DNA of 64,000 nt, taken from NCBI RefSeq assembly GCF_001278115.1, contig NZ_LIYD01000005.1, positions 3,092,281 to 3,156,280 of the forward strand, in the 5' to 3' direction. Below, piece by piece: positions 1 to 7,396 of this stretch (positions within the stretch are counted from its first letter, which is position 1; each line of letters starts with the position of its first letter). The DNA comes from Flavobacterium akiainvivens (lineage in GTDB: Bacteria; Bacteroidota; Bacteroidia; Flavobacteriales; Flavobacteriaceae). Both the position numbers and the translations under genes were made by a program. Below the pieces are notes generated by a model. That model did not search any database and was not told where the DNA came from. It saw only the letters and a program-made list of their open reading frames with translations.

Positions 1-608
1 TGCGCCTCGCTATCGCAATCCTCAGCTACCGAATCAATACGGCTCAGGGGATAAATAAGCTTGGTATCCATATTAATGTACAATACCTGGCCTTTGTAGT
101 GCTCCCACCCTCCGGCTTTTTCAACCTGGGCATCAATCACTTTTTTACGGGGGTTGTACACGTCTATCAGCTCAATGTCGCTGCGTTTGGGGCGCAGCCA
201 TTCTTTGCATACGGCTACCTTACCGGCATAATCGTTACTGTCTTTTTTACCAATGCGGCACCATTCAAAAGGCAACACACTAAAGTCGGCTACCTGGTAC
301 AGCGCATTGTAGTTGATGTGTATGAACACCCCGCGCTGCTTGACTAAATCATCTGCCACATCGGCAGCAAAGTCGGCAAGCTTCAGGCTTTTGGACTTGT
401 TTACCACAGTGGCATCGGCCTCCGGGCCATAGCCTTTGCCCAACAGGTACTGCACCATAATTGCAGCAGCGCTTTTTGCGGTAACGCTGTTGTTTATCAG
501 CCTGTCCATACGCTCAGGGTAGGCGTTGTCTATATCATTGGCATACACATCGGCGGTTTTGCTCCAGGGTGTGAGGCGTTTCCAGACCTCTATGAGCAGC
601 GCCTTCAC
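1..608 (-). CDS. Phage portal protein, N-terminal part (runs off the window)
   Basis: The minus-strand frame starts at a GTG that overlaps the stop of the upstream gene as GTGA, so translation is probably coupled. An in-frame TGA just upstream rules out a longer start. About 202 residues are visible. The start reads KALLIEVWKRLTPWSKTADV, followed by YPERMDRLINNSVTAKSA, a short MVQYLLGKGYG segment and a long mixed alpha/beta stretch. This resembles the N-terminal region of portal proteins of Bacteroidota siphophages. A portal forms the dodecameric ring through which DNA enters the capsid. The family call rests on pattern and on nearby capsid genes. It is the last head gene of the operon, an unusual place for a portal. 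Confidence 0.6.
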   Translation of the reverse strand, partial: MKALLIEVWKRLTPWSKTADVYANDIDNAYPERMDRLINNSVTAKSAAAIMVQYLLGKGYGPEADATVVNKSKSLKLADFAADVADDLVKQRGVFIHINYNALYQVADFSVLPFEWCRIGKKDSNDYAGKVAVCKEWLRPKRSDIELIDVYNPRKKVIDAQVEKAGGWEHYKGQVLYINMDTKLIYPLSRIDSVAEDCDSEA

Positions 609-1081
609 GATTGTGATGTTTCAGAAGTCTCCTGGGGTTTCAGTTCCGGCTTTAGCGGAATCCTGGGTCGTTTTTTGCGCACCTGTGCCGATTTTTTAAC
701 GGCTGCCTTTACCATTTTGGCCTGTTCAAACACCGTGGGCGGCGGAATTTGGGCGAAAAGGCGTTCGCCACCGGGGCGGCTCAGCAGCTTTTGGGCATAT
801 TCATCGGTCATGTTGGCGTTGTTTACCAGTATGGGCGAGCCAAACTCCAGCGGTATGTTTTCATACTTGGCGTGGAGGCGGTAGTGGGATGTATTTGCCA
901 TAGCGTTGTAATGTTGTTTATATCGGGTCAAATATTGGGCAAGGCATTTGGGGCAGGCCGGGTTTACCGTTCCCGGAAAGAGCGTGGTATACTCGCGCAA
1001 AAAGAGCGTGAGGTACCGCTCGCCCCCACCCGTAATGCTACGGGTAAGGGTGGCGATATCCATGGTGGTAAAATCAGGCAT
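605..1081 (-). CDS. Phage protein of unknown function between tail-tube-like and portal genes
   Basis: A 158-residue protein that I do not recognise. It has a CPKC pair near residue 43 and a strongly basic, proline-rich C-terminal tail (KKSAQVRKKRPRIPLKPELK), and no signal peptide or membrane helix. Its ATG overlaps the stop of the upstream gene by one base (TAATG) and its own stop overlaps the portal start, so it lies in a tightly coupled operon. The position suggests a virion assembly or connector role, but that is inference from context only. Confidence 0.6.
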   Translation of the reverse strand: MPDFTTMDIATLTRSITGGGERYLTLFLREYTTLFPGTVNPACPKCLAQYLTRYKQHYNAMANTSHYRLHAKYENIPLEFGSPILVNNANMTDEYAQKLLSRPGGERLFAQIPPPTVFEQAKMVKAAVKKSAQVRKKRPRIPLKPELKPQETSETSQS

Positions 1082-1674
1082 TAGCCGGCGGCCTGTTCAA
1101 ACTTGTTGGTAAAGGCCGTTTTGGTAGCAGCATAATCGCCATCAAGCAGGGTTTTAGGCATGGTGGTTTCTTCAAAACCATCGGCATTGGCAAGCTCAAA
1201 CACAATCATGTTGTCGTTCTCGCGGCTGCTGTTAGTCATTGTACTCAGCTCAAGGCCGCTGCCAAGGCCCAGTATTTCAAAGGCTTCGGCGCTGCCTTCA
1301 CCTTTCCACACCTGCTCTATAACGGCAACGTACTTGCCACCCTTACTCAACTGGTCGGCCTGTTGCTTGTTGTCTATGCCGGGGTTAAAAATCACGCCGC
1401 TAAAGGTGTGCTTAAACTTATCGGGCGCGTTTTCTTTTTTAACAAGTTCCCACGCCTTGCCGTTGCTTTGCTTAACACCGGTAAGCAGGTAGCCGGTTTT
1501 GCCGGGCTTAAGCTGCAGGTTAGTTACCAGCACGCGGTTTGTGGCGCTTATGGTGGTTGCGGCAATGTCTATGTCTTCTTTGTTGATGAGCACTACGTTT
1601 TGCTCTATACCGGCTACCGGTGCATTGGCGCAATCAAAAATAATATCGGCTGTAAGGCTTCCTGTGCAATCCAT
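1081..1674 (-). CDS. Putative phage tail tube or related structural protein
   Basis: A protein of about 197 residues beginning MDCTGSLTADIIFDC. An upstream in-frame ATG would add 24 residues encoded in repeat-like intergenic DNA (MGVCPTTNNQ...), so I chose the inner start. The sequence is beta-rich with glycine turns (VLVTNLQLKPGKTGYLLTGV, YVAVIEQVWKGEGSAEAF) and lacks signals for export. It resembles a conserved structural protein of Bacteroidota siphophages that looks like a tail tube or sheath-tip protein. It lies directly after the capsid gene, separated by a repeat-filled gap, and is coupled to the next gene. Major tail protein versus head decoration protein cannot be settled here. Confidence 0.5.
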   Translation of the reverse strand: MDCTGSLTADIIFDCANAPVAGIEQNVVLINKEDIDIAATTISATNRVLVTNLQLKPGKTGYLLTGVKQSNGKAWELVKKENAPDKFKHTFSGVIFNPGIDNKQQADQLSKGGKYVAVIEQVWKGEGSAEAFEILGLGSGLELSTMTNSSRENDNMIVFELANADGFEETTMPKTLLDGDYAATKTAFTNKFEQAAG

Positions 1675-2241
1675 GTTTTTGTTTTTTAGATTAAAAGATT
1701 GAAGAATTGAAAGATTTTGGTTGTTGGTTGTTGGACACACCCCCAACCCCTCTCAAGAGGGGAGCAGCTTCACTCGGGCGTGCTTACTCGCTTGTAATGG
1801 AACGCGGCCTTCGGCAGGCTCAGGCTGACAAAATGGAACGCAAATGCCGCGGATTGGGCGGATTTTCGCGGGTTTTTATCCATTCCTTTCTTCAGAATCC
1901 GTCTTTGCGAGCGGAGTTTACGGAGCACGGCAATCTTTAAATTCAGTACTACGGAAAAAGATTGCTTCGGCGTTCCTCATCGCACCCGAGGGCTTTGCCC
2001 GAACTGACGAAGTAATGACGGCGCGGGTAACCACTCAACGCATCCCGGGGCGATGCCCCGGGCTAATACACGCGACCCCTTCAGGGTCAGGGAGAAAACC
2101 CACCCCGGCTTCGCCACCCCTCCGAAGGAGGGGAATAGCTACACTCGAACGTGCTTACTCATATGTGAGACGCATTCAATGCGTCTCTACACCCATGCAG
2201 AACTTTGAAAAAGAACTATAAACCATGAACCATAAACTGCG
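1675..2241. repeat. Composite REP-like repeat cluster
   Basis: There is no convincing gene. The stretch is a mosaic of repeat units seen elsewhere in the window: a CCCCCAACCCCTCTC unit with its AGGGGAGCAGCTTCACTC partner, an ACGCGGAT-type unit, an AAGATTGCTTCGGCGTTCCTC unit ending near GACGAAGTAATGAC, a CGACCCCTTCAGGGTC dyad, CATCCCGGGGCGATGCCCCGGG and a GAGACGCATTCAATGCGTCTC dyad. Many are self-complementary and could form hairpins in RNA. Such repeats are typical of flavobacterial intergenic DNA. Here they separate the capsid gene from the next phage gene. Confidence 0.75.
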
Positions 2242-3300
2242 TTAGTATGCCGCTACCGTCATATATGCCTCAAGGTGTTTGGCATCGAGGGTGTAGGCGG
2301 CATCCATTATGTTGGTTTTAAGGGTTTTGTCGTAAAACACATCCAGCTTGGTAAGGTCGTCTTCGCTTAGTGTACCCACGGGGATGTTGCTCTTGGTGGT
2401 TAGCACGGCGCGGTGCGGCAGGTTGTGCTTTGTGCCGTTGTTTTGGTACTGCTTAATGTAGCGGTCCCAGTCGTAGCGCACTTTAACTTCAATGCCATCA
2501 AAATACAGCTTTGGCCTGCCCTCTTCTACCACTTCAAGGAAACCCGAGCCCAGATTTTTGTTGCGCAGGGTGGCGCGGTAGTTATCGGCCAGGGTGCGCG
2601 ATGCCAGGATAAAGGCATCTTCTGCTGATACCAGGCGTTCATCGGCTACGGTGACCATCTTTTCGAAAATGGCAAGGGCAGCATCTTCGGCAAGGGCCTG
2701 TGCGGTGTAGTTGGCACCGCCGTTTGCGGTGATGGCCACACGGTTAGCCGCGTTGCTTGGCACTTCGGTAAATATTTGCTTAAACAGGCCATCGAACGAG
2801 TTAAAGTACTCGAGGTCGGTACCGTTAGTAAACACACCGCTGTTTGATATAGTAGCCGCGGCGGTATCGTTAAACCACACCTTACGGTGGATGTTCTCGA
2901 TAAGGGCGCTTTCTACAGCGGCGATGATAACGCCAAACTCCTGCGTGCCCACGGCATCAAAAAAGTCGGGGTTTATGCGCTGCGATTTGCGGAACAGCTT
3001 TAATAGCGCAGGCATATCGTTCTGGCAGTGCTTCAGGCGGAAATCCTCCAGCACGGGTGTCCAGAATTTTTCGGTCAGCGTAAAGCCGCCGGCCTCATTT
3101 GGCGTACAGCCCTCGCTCTTTTTGCCCAGCAGGCCAAGCCTTTCGGCGAATGCGATTTGTGTTTTTACGTCTATGCCGGTTTCAACCTCGTGGTATTCGG
3201 CCAGGTCGCTTTCATTAAACACCCTTTCAAAAATCACTTCGCTCATGGTTTCGGCCTCGCGGGCGTTAAGCGTTAGGTCGTCTGCATTAATTAGCGCCAT
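2242..3300 (-). CDS. Phage major capsid protein (HK97-like fold expected)
   Basis: A 352-residue protein in the size range of HK97-fold capsid proteins. An N-terminal helical arm (residues 1-60) precedes a core with FWTPVLEDFRLKHCQND, a FNSFDGLFKQIFTEVP segment, ERLVSAEDAFILASRTLADNYR and a GIEVKVRYDWDRYIKQY block, followed by LPHRAVLTTKSNIPVGT. This order is typical of Bacteroidota phage capsid proteins. It lies downstream of the prohead protease and one small gene, the usual protease-capsid arrangement. The ATG overlaps the stop of the small upstream gene (TAATG). It forms the icosahedral shell after proteolytic maturation. Confidence 0.8.
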   Translation of the reverse strand: MALINADDLTLNAREAETMSEVIFERVFNESDLAEYHEVETGIDVKTQIAFAERLGLLGKKSEGCTPNEAGGFTLTEKFWTPVLEDFRLKHCQNDMPALLKLFRKSQRINPDFFDAVGTQEFGVIIAAVESALIENIHRKVWFNDTAAATISNSGVFTNGTDLEYFNSFDGLFKQIFTEVPSNAANRVAITANGGANYTAQALAEDAALAIFEKMVTVADERLVSAEDAFILASRTLADNYRATLRNKNLGSGFLEVVEEGRPKLYFDGIEVKVRYDWDRYIKQYQNNGTKHNLPHRAVLTTKSNIPVGTLSEDDLTKLDVFYDKTLKTNIMDAAYTLDAKHLEAYMTVAAY

Positions 3301-3425
3301 TACTTCCTGTTTTTATCTTTCAAATATTGTTTCATGCCACTAAGCCTGTCGGTTTCGGTACGCCTTAAGGCTACTTTTTTGCCGTCTACGCTGTAGCGGC
3401 TGCCCACCTGGCGTTTCAGGGCCAT
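3300..3425 (-). CDS. Small basic phage protein between prohead protease and capsid gene
   Basis: A 41-residue frame starting MALKRQVGSRYSVDGKK and ending with a very basic tail, with its stop overlapping the capsid ATG by one base. The frame remains open upstream of the ATG into the 3' end of the protease gene, in the -1 frame, where it would read RRKQSLKRQLNLIKNEV, a coiled-coil-like sequence. It could therefore be longer, or be a C-terminal part of the protease/scaffold protein reached by a frame change. No clear slippery heptamer was found. A scaffold or head-assembly role is suggested by position only. Confidence 0.5.
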   Translation of the reverse strand: MALKRQVGSRYSVDGKKVALRRTETDRLSGMKQYLKDKNRK

Positions 3426-3439
3426 AACCTCGTTTTTAA

Positions 3440-4321
3440 TCAGGTTAAGCTGCCTTTTAAGGCTTTGTTTTCGGCGCGCAGGGCGGCTGCGGCAGGGGCT
3501 TCTTCTTCGGGTTCTATAATTTCGGTCAGTTCGCCTGCGGCAAACACATAGGTGTAGCCATCGGGCATCAGGTATTCGCCTTCGGCAGGCTGGCCGTCTA
3601 CGGTGGCAAGTGCGCCAATTTCAATCACGCCGTCATCGGGCAAATCGGTAAAGTCAATTTCGGCGCCGGTGGCATCCTGCACCACCTTGCTGTAGATGTG
3701 GGCATTTTTAATGCGGCCCATCACCCGGGTAAACAGGCTTTCCATCCAGTGCCTGTCTTTGTCGGTAAACGATCCTCTCATGGAGTTTTTGTTAATGAAA
3801 GCTTTGGCTGCAGCCTTAACCTGCTGCGGGGTTGTGGTAAAGCCCAGTGCGTGCACCTGTTTGGCCGAAAGCCAGGTTTCGTTCTTTAAAAGCGGCAGTA
3901 TGGCCTGTTCCTGCACACCCAGCGCCTTTTTGTAAAAGCCCACCATTTTTTGTTCTATGGTGCGTAGCTGGGCGGCAAACTGCTCAAGCTCATCGGCCGT
4001 GCCCATAGAGCCACCCCAGGGCAGGTGAATCATGAACGGCGTGTTTTCGCGCAGTTGCCGCTTGCTGCCCGCCATAAAGATGACGGTGGCAATGCTGGCT
4101 ACGATTCCCGACCCTATGGTGGTTATGGGTTTGGCCAGCGCGCGGAGGTAGTGGTAGATGTCGAAACCTACGTCTACAAGGCCACCCTCGCTGTTTATGT
4201 GCACGTTAAAGGCCGTGGCTTTGGGCTGTTTTTTTACCTGCGATATGACGTCTACCAGTTCTACACCGGTAACACCGTCAAAAGTGCCTATCTGGCCGGA
4301 GATATAAATGTTTCCTGTCAT
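3440..4321 (-). CDS. Prohead maturation protease, ClpP-like (S14/S49 superfamily)
   Basis: A 293-residue protein with the ClpP/crotonase-type serine protease fold over residues 1-190. The start is ISGQIGTFDGVTG, followed by FNVHINSEGGLVDVG, the nucleophile region GSGIVASIATVIFMAG with Ser76, and PFMIHLPWGG with His99, which match the ClpP Ser/His pair. The C-terminal 100 residues form a separate domain ending in an acidic, alanine-rich coil (EPEEEAPAAAALRAENKALK) that could act as a scaffold. Phage enzymes of this type cleave scaffold and capsid N-termini during head maturation. It stands first in the head gene block. Confidence 0.8.
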   Translation of the reverse strand: MTGNIYISGQIGTFDGVTGVELVDVISQVKKQPKATAFNVHINSEGGLVDVGFDIYHYLRALAKPITTIGSGIVASIATVIFMAGSKRQLRENTPFMIHLPWGGSMGTADELEQFAAQLRTIEQKMVGFYKKALGVQEQAILPLLKNETWLSAKQVHALGFTTTPQQVKAAAKAFINKNSMRGSFTDKDRHWMESLFTRVMGRIKNAHIYSKVVQDATGAEIDFTDLPDDGVIEIGALATVDGQPAEGEYLMPDGYTYVFAAGELTEIIEPEEEAPAAAALRAENKALKGSLT

Positions 4322-4528
4322 TTTCTTTAGTTCAAAGTTTCAAGTTTAAGGTTTAAAGTTGGCCTCACCCCCAACCCCTCTCCAAAGGAGAGGGGAGCAG
4401 CTTCACTCAGGCTGATAAACCGGGGCAAGCATTTAAATTAGCTTTGCTTCTCAGGCTTAGCCAACATTTAAAATTAGCTTCGCTCAGTTCGCCTTTCAGG
4501 CTTGTGTCATCATTCAAAATTTAAAGGC
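4322..4528. repeat. REP-like repeat region upstream of prohead protease
   Basis: The stretch holds the CCCCCAACCCCTCTCC ... GGAGAGGGGAGCAGCTTCAC inverted unit and two diverged copies of an AATTAGCTT(T/C)GCT...CAGGCTT(A/G) unit. No reading frame is supported. Confidence 0.6.
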
Positions 4529-4536
4529 TAACTTTG
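4529..4536 (+). promoter_or_regulatory. -7 promoter element TAACTTTG
   Basis: A perfect match to the Bacteroidota -7 consensus TAnnTTTG, 19 bases upstream of the ATG of the plus-strand gene that follows. A -33 TTG at 4502-4504 is spaced 24 bases away, longer than ideal. It gives this lone plus-strand gene its own promoter within the minus-strand phage block. Confidence 0.45.
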
Positions 4537-4555
4537 TAGTACTAAATGTACTGTT

Positions 4556-4978
4556 ATGTTTAAATGGCTTTTTGGGAAAAAGATTGCCAAGCCGGTTCCC
4601 AGGTTTGATTTTGCAAATATGCCTGCGCTTAATGAGTGGGGTGTGTTTTACCAGGGTGGCGGGCTTAGCCTGTACAGCCGCTTTGCGGGGCAGCTGCCGG
4701 GTGGCACGCAGTATATTTATTTGAAGTCTTTCCCGGAGGCGCTGCCGCTGGAACGCAATATTTTTGGCGACTGGCTGTGCCCGGTTTCAACCGGTGTGTA
4801 CCTACAGCAATGGGCCGATACTACGGGCACTAAAGCCGCGTTAGTATTTGTAAGTAACGAAGGCGAAGCCCGTATTGTTAAAGAAGATATTGAGGGTACT
4901 GACTGGCAAAGTGGTTATGAGGGCGGTAAGCCGGTAATTGACTTTGGCGGAGCCATTGAAAAATTTAAGATTGAATAA
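4556..4978 (+). CDS. Hypothetical cytosolic protein, plus-strand insertion in the phage head/tail region
   Basis: A 140-residue soluble protein beginning MFKWLFGKKIAKPVPRFDF and rich in aromatic residues and glycine (QGGGLSLYSRFAGQLPGG, WLCPVSTGVYLQQWAD). No signal peptide. I do not recognise the family. It is transcribed against the phage operon from its own TAACTTTG element, so it is probably cargo (a moron) or host DNA in a decayed prophage. The small globular form and short hydrophobic N-terminus resemble orphan immunity proteins such as the DUF4253-like protein encoded near 17 kb, but this is a weak analogy. Confidence 0.6.
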   Translation: MFKWLFGKKIAKPVPRFDFANMPALNEWGVFYQGGGLSLYSRFAGQLPGGTQYIYLKSFPEALPLERNIFGDWLCPVSTGVYLQQWADTTGTKAALVFVSNEGEARIVKEDIEGTDWQSGYEGGKPVIDFGGAIEKFKIE

Positions 4979-5161
4979 TTGAAAGATTGAGTGCTGGCCT
5001 TCGACAAGCTCAGGCTGACCGAGCGAAGTGGCATTTAAAATAATTTCTCTGAACTACACTGCAAAGATACGACGGGTTTTTAGGGGTTTAGTGCAGCCGT
5101 TCTTTCACTAAAAAAATGAGGAAATACAGGGGTTTTACGTGATTTTGCCCTGAAAAAGCCT

Positions 5162-5191
5162 TTTGCTACGGGCTTAAAAATGCGTATTTTG
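5162..5191 (+). promoter_or_regulatory. Promoter, TTTG-N19-TATTTTG
   Basis: A TTTG at 5162-5165 is followed after exactly 19 bases by TATTTTG, one base short of the -7 consensus TAnnTTTG. It lies 22 bases upstream of the ATG of the exported protein gene. Confidence 0.5.
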
Positions 5192-5213
5192 CCATAACCA
5201 ACACAAAAAGTAT

Positions 5214-6023
5214 ATGAAACTGCTCCTCTCCTGCCTGGCCTGCCTGGTGTGTTTTAGCTGCCCGGCACAGAAAAAAGATTCTATTACCTACAAGGAAGAA
5301 TATGTGGAAACCGAAGGTTATTTTACGCGGCAGTTTGAAAGCATTATGTATACTGCCCTTGAAGACAACACCAATACATGGTATGCCTGGGCTACTTTTA
5401 GCAAGGAACTGGACAAAATTGACTCGCTGCGATATATATGGCAAAACTGGAACAGCCGGGGTATGTACTTAAAGATTGCCGGAAACCTAAAAATTGGTCA
5501 GTATGGCGACTTTGGCCATCTGGGCGGGTACAACTCTGAAATATACATCACAAAAATTATTGCGGCTGATACCACCCGTACTTACAAAGGCTTTTTGCGC
5601 GATAAATTACTGGCGCAAGGCTATGTAGTATTTGGCAATGATACCATAACGCCTGTGGCCGACTTTGAACCGGGCAAGGAATACCGCTTTAGTGCGTTTG
5701 ACGATGATTACAACTACAAACTGCGTGTAAAGAAGGTTAACCCCGTGGATATTGAATATACGTTTGAATACTACAAGCGCAAGAAACTGAAAAAAACCGT
5801 AAGCGGGGTGCTTACACTCAATGCGGGTTCTGCAAAATGGCATCAGCTGGAAGGCATGCCCTACCGTTATGAAAGCCTTGATAAGTATGATTTAAACGGC
5901 AATACGCTTGTTAAAATAGAACCGGGCGAAACAGACAGCACTACAGGGAAAAGAAGCATTTACATTGAAGAATACCTTACCGGGCTGCGCATGGAGGGCG
6001 CCCTGGGCCTTACGGAAGATTAA
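5214..6023 (+). CDS. Exported hypothetical protein
   Basis: A 269-residue protein with an N-terminal signal sequence (MKLLLSCLACLVCFSCPAQ). Cleavage may follow PAQ; the CFSC motif makes a lipoprotein form possible. The mature part is beta-rich and polar (WATFSKELDKIDSLRYIWQNW, FEPGKEYRFSAFDDDYNYKL) without a domain I recognise. It has its own promoter and converges with two small minus-strand phage genes, overlapping the end of the first by four bases. Exported proteins of this type are normal for Bacteroidota chromosomes but odd inside a phage structural operon, so it may be lysogenic cargo. Confidence 0.7.
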   Translation: MKLLLSCLACLVCFSCPAQKKDSITYKEEYVETEGYFTRQFESIMYTALEDNTNTWYAWATFSKELDKIDSLRYIWQNWNSRGMYLKIAGNLKIGQYGDFGHLGGYNSEIYITKIIAADTTRTYKGFLRDKLLAQGYVVFGNDTITPVADFEPGKEYRFSAFDDDYNYKLRVKKVNPVDIEYTFEYYKRKKLKKTVSGVLTLNAGSAKWHQLEGMPYRYESLDKYDLNGNTLVKIEPGETDSTTGKRSIYIEEYLTGLRMEGALGLTED

Positions 6024-6262
6024 CCCTCCATAAAGGCAATAATGTTAAACATGGTGCGGCGGCTTATATCAAACTCATCGGCTACAATGGTGGCGGCCAT
6101 GGTTTTTTGGCGGCCGGTGTATTTTGTGTGCAGGTTTTGGGCTTCTTTAAGATAGGCTTCATAATATACCTTCCAGTCGAGCAAATGCACGGGTATAATG
6201 CCCTTGCCCATAAGGGATAGAAAACTATCGCCAAGGGTTGTAATGGTTTGGTAGCGGGTCAT
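6020..6262 (-). CDS. Small phage protein with C-terminal HTH-like segment
   Basis: An 80-residue protein starting MTRYQTITTLGDSFLSLM. The start is set by the ATGA overlap with the upstream gene; in-frame ATGs 6 and 21 bases earlier are alternatives. The C-terminal 25 residues (ATIVADEFDISRRTMFNIIA) look like a helix-turn-helix. Function unknown. It is coupled to the cysteine-rich gene before it, and both lie between the tape measure and the prohead protease. Confidence 0.6.
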   Translation of the reverse strand: MTRYQTITTLGDSFLSLMGKGIIPVHLLDWKVYYEAYLKEAQNLHTKYTGRQKTMAATIVADEFDISRRTMFNIIAFMEG

Positions 6263-6504
6263 TGCCATTTGTTTATGGGGCAAACATCTGTACTGCGCAC
6301 CTTGGCGCTAAGGGGGCATTTGCACAGGTTACAGTAGGCGCCTTCAACCTGTGTAAGATTGTCTTTTATAAAAGCCAGCAGCTTGCCGTGTTTTGCGTGC
6401 GGGCAGGCGGCGCAATGGGCAGCACGTTGTTTTGCAAGGGTTTCGGGAACTTCAGCTTTGGCAAGGTAATTTTTCCAGCCGGAGAGAATTTTGCTGATAT
6501 TCAA
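6259..6504 (-). CDS. Small cysteine-rich (zinc-ribbon-like) phage protein
   Basis: An 81-residue protein with CAACPHAKHGK, YCNLCKCPLSAKVRS and a final CPINKW, giving seven cysteines and several histidines arranged as one or two zinc-binding knuckles. Similar short cysteine-rich proteins are common near the tail genes of Bacteroidota prophages, but their function is unknown to me. Its stop overlaps the start of the next gene as ATGA. Confidence 0.65.
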   Translation of the reverse strand: MNISKILSGWKNYLAKAEVPETLAKQRAAHCAACPHAKHGKLLAFIKDNLTQVEGAYCNLCKCPLSAKVRSTDVCPINKWQ

Positions 6505-6546
6505 AAAAATAAATTATAATCAAACATTTTGTTGAAAAAAATCTTT

Positions 6547-6554
6547 TATATTTG
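6547..6554 (+). promoter_or_regulatory. -7 promoter element TATATTTG
   Basis: A perfect TAnnTTTG element 24 bases upstream of the chosen ATG at 6579. A TTTG at 6528-6531 is only 15 bases away, shorter than ideal. Confidence 0.4.
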
Positions 6555-6578
6555 AGGCAAACATTAATTAAAACACCA

Positions 6579-7364
6579 ATGAAAAAATTTACACTCCTCT
6601 TTTTGTTTTTTAGCCTGGCGGCAACTGCACAGGTATTTCCTGAACTTGACCCAACGTTTTTAAAACCGGGAATGAAAGTAAAACCTAATGAGAAAATGAC
6701 ATATGGTTTTGAAAATTTTTATGAAAAAAAATATAAGCGTTATAAAACTACCGGCAGAGAAACCGCGGCAAATGAATTGATAGGCAGAGTATTTGAGATT
6801 GTTGAAGTTGCCCCGTATGATGAAGCAAATCCTATTGAATACTATTTTATAACATTAAAAGATACTGCTACAGGAGAAGTTTTATATTATAAAAACTGGG
6901 TAAAGAATACGAATAGTAATGAACTTCTGATGATTGATGATATAGCATTACCGTCAGACTATTTTTGTAAGTATATTACCAGTACACCCGGCTATAACAC
7001 GTATTTTGTTGTAGAAAGTATAATACGTATGACCAAAAGTTTTACTGATGGTAAGCCTCGTTACTCTTTAACAATAAGAAGTGGTGTATTTAAAAAAAAT
7101 TCAGGAAAGGGCACCATAACAATTACGCTTAAAGACGGTAAAACTATAGTGCGCAAAAATGTTTCAACAAAGGCTACACCAACCGTCGGTGGAGAGGTTG
7201 AAAGTTATGAAGCCAATATTACCCTTACAGAAGCAGAACTAAAATTGTTAAAAGAAAGCGAAATTGTTACTTGTAATTTTTTCTCACTTCATGATGAACC
7301 TATAAATCAACAAACTGCCGGTACCATAAAAGGCACCATAGATTGCCTGATGGAAAAAAAATAA
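6579..7364 (+). CDS. Exported hypothetical protein with own promoter and terminator
   Basis: A protein of about 261 residues starting MKKFTLLFLFFSLAATAQ, a clear signal peptide with cleavage after TAQ. An upstream in-frame ATG would add MRQTLIKTP before the signal peptide and overlaps the promoter, so I reject it. The mature protein is AT-rich in its DNA and polar, with repeated beta-strand patterns (YYFITLKDTATGEVLYYKNW, GKGTITITLKDGKTIVRK). No family recognised. It is a self-contained transcription unit (promoter, gene, hairpin terminator) on the strand opposite the tape measure gene, consistent with cargo. Confidence 0.7.
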   Translation: MKKFTLLFLFFSLAATAQVFPELDPTFLKPGMKVKPNEKMTYGFENFYEKKYKRYKTTGRETAANELIGRVFEIVEVAPYDEANPIEYYFITLKDTATGEVLYYKNWVKNTNSNELLMIDDIALPSDYFCKYITSTPGYNTYFVVESIIRMTKSFTDGKPRYSLTIRSGVFKKNSGKGTITITLKDGKTIVRKNVSTKATPTVGGEVESYEANITLTEAELKLLKESEIVTCNFFSLHDEPINQQTAGTIKGTIDCLMEKK

Positions 7365-7370
7365 CAACTG

Positions 7371-7396
7371 CCCCGCAATAGCGGGGCTTTTCTTTT
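7371..7396 (+). terminator. Rho-independent terminator, CCCCGC-loop-GCGGGG
   Basis: The stem CCCCGC/GCGGGG with a four-base loop is followed by CTTTTCTTTT. It ends the plus-strand exported protein gene and abuts the stop codon of the converging tape measure gene. Confidence 0.8.

Noticed and set aside
1844..2221. 125-codon plus-strand frame between phage genes
   Set aside because: It lies wholly in repeat units with several self-complementary blocks, and its translation shows no protein-like pattern.
1675..2241. CRISPR array
   Set aside because: The repeats are short, mixed in type and orientation, and lack regular spacers. No cas genes are present.
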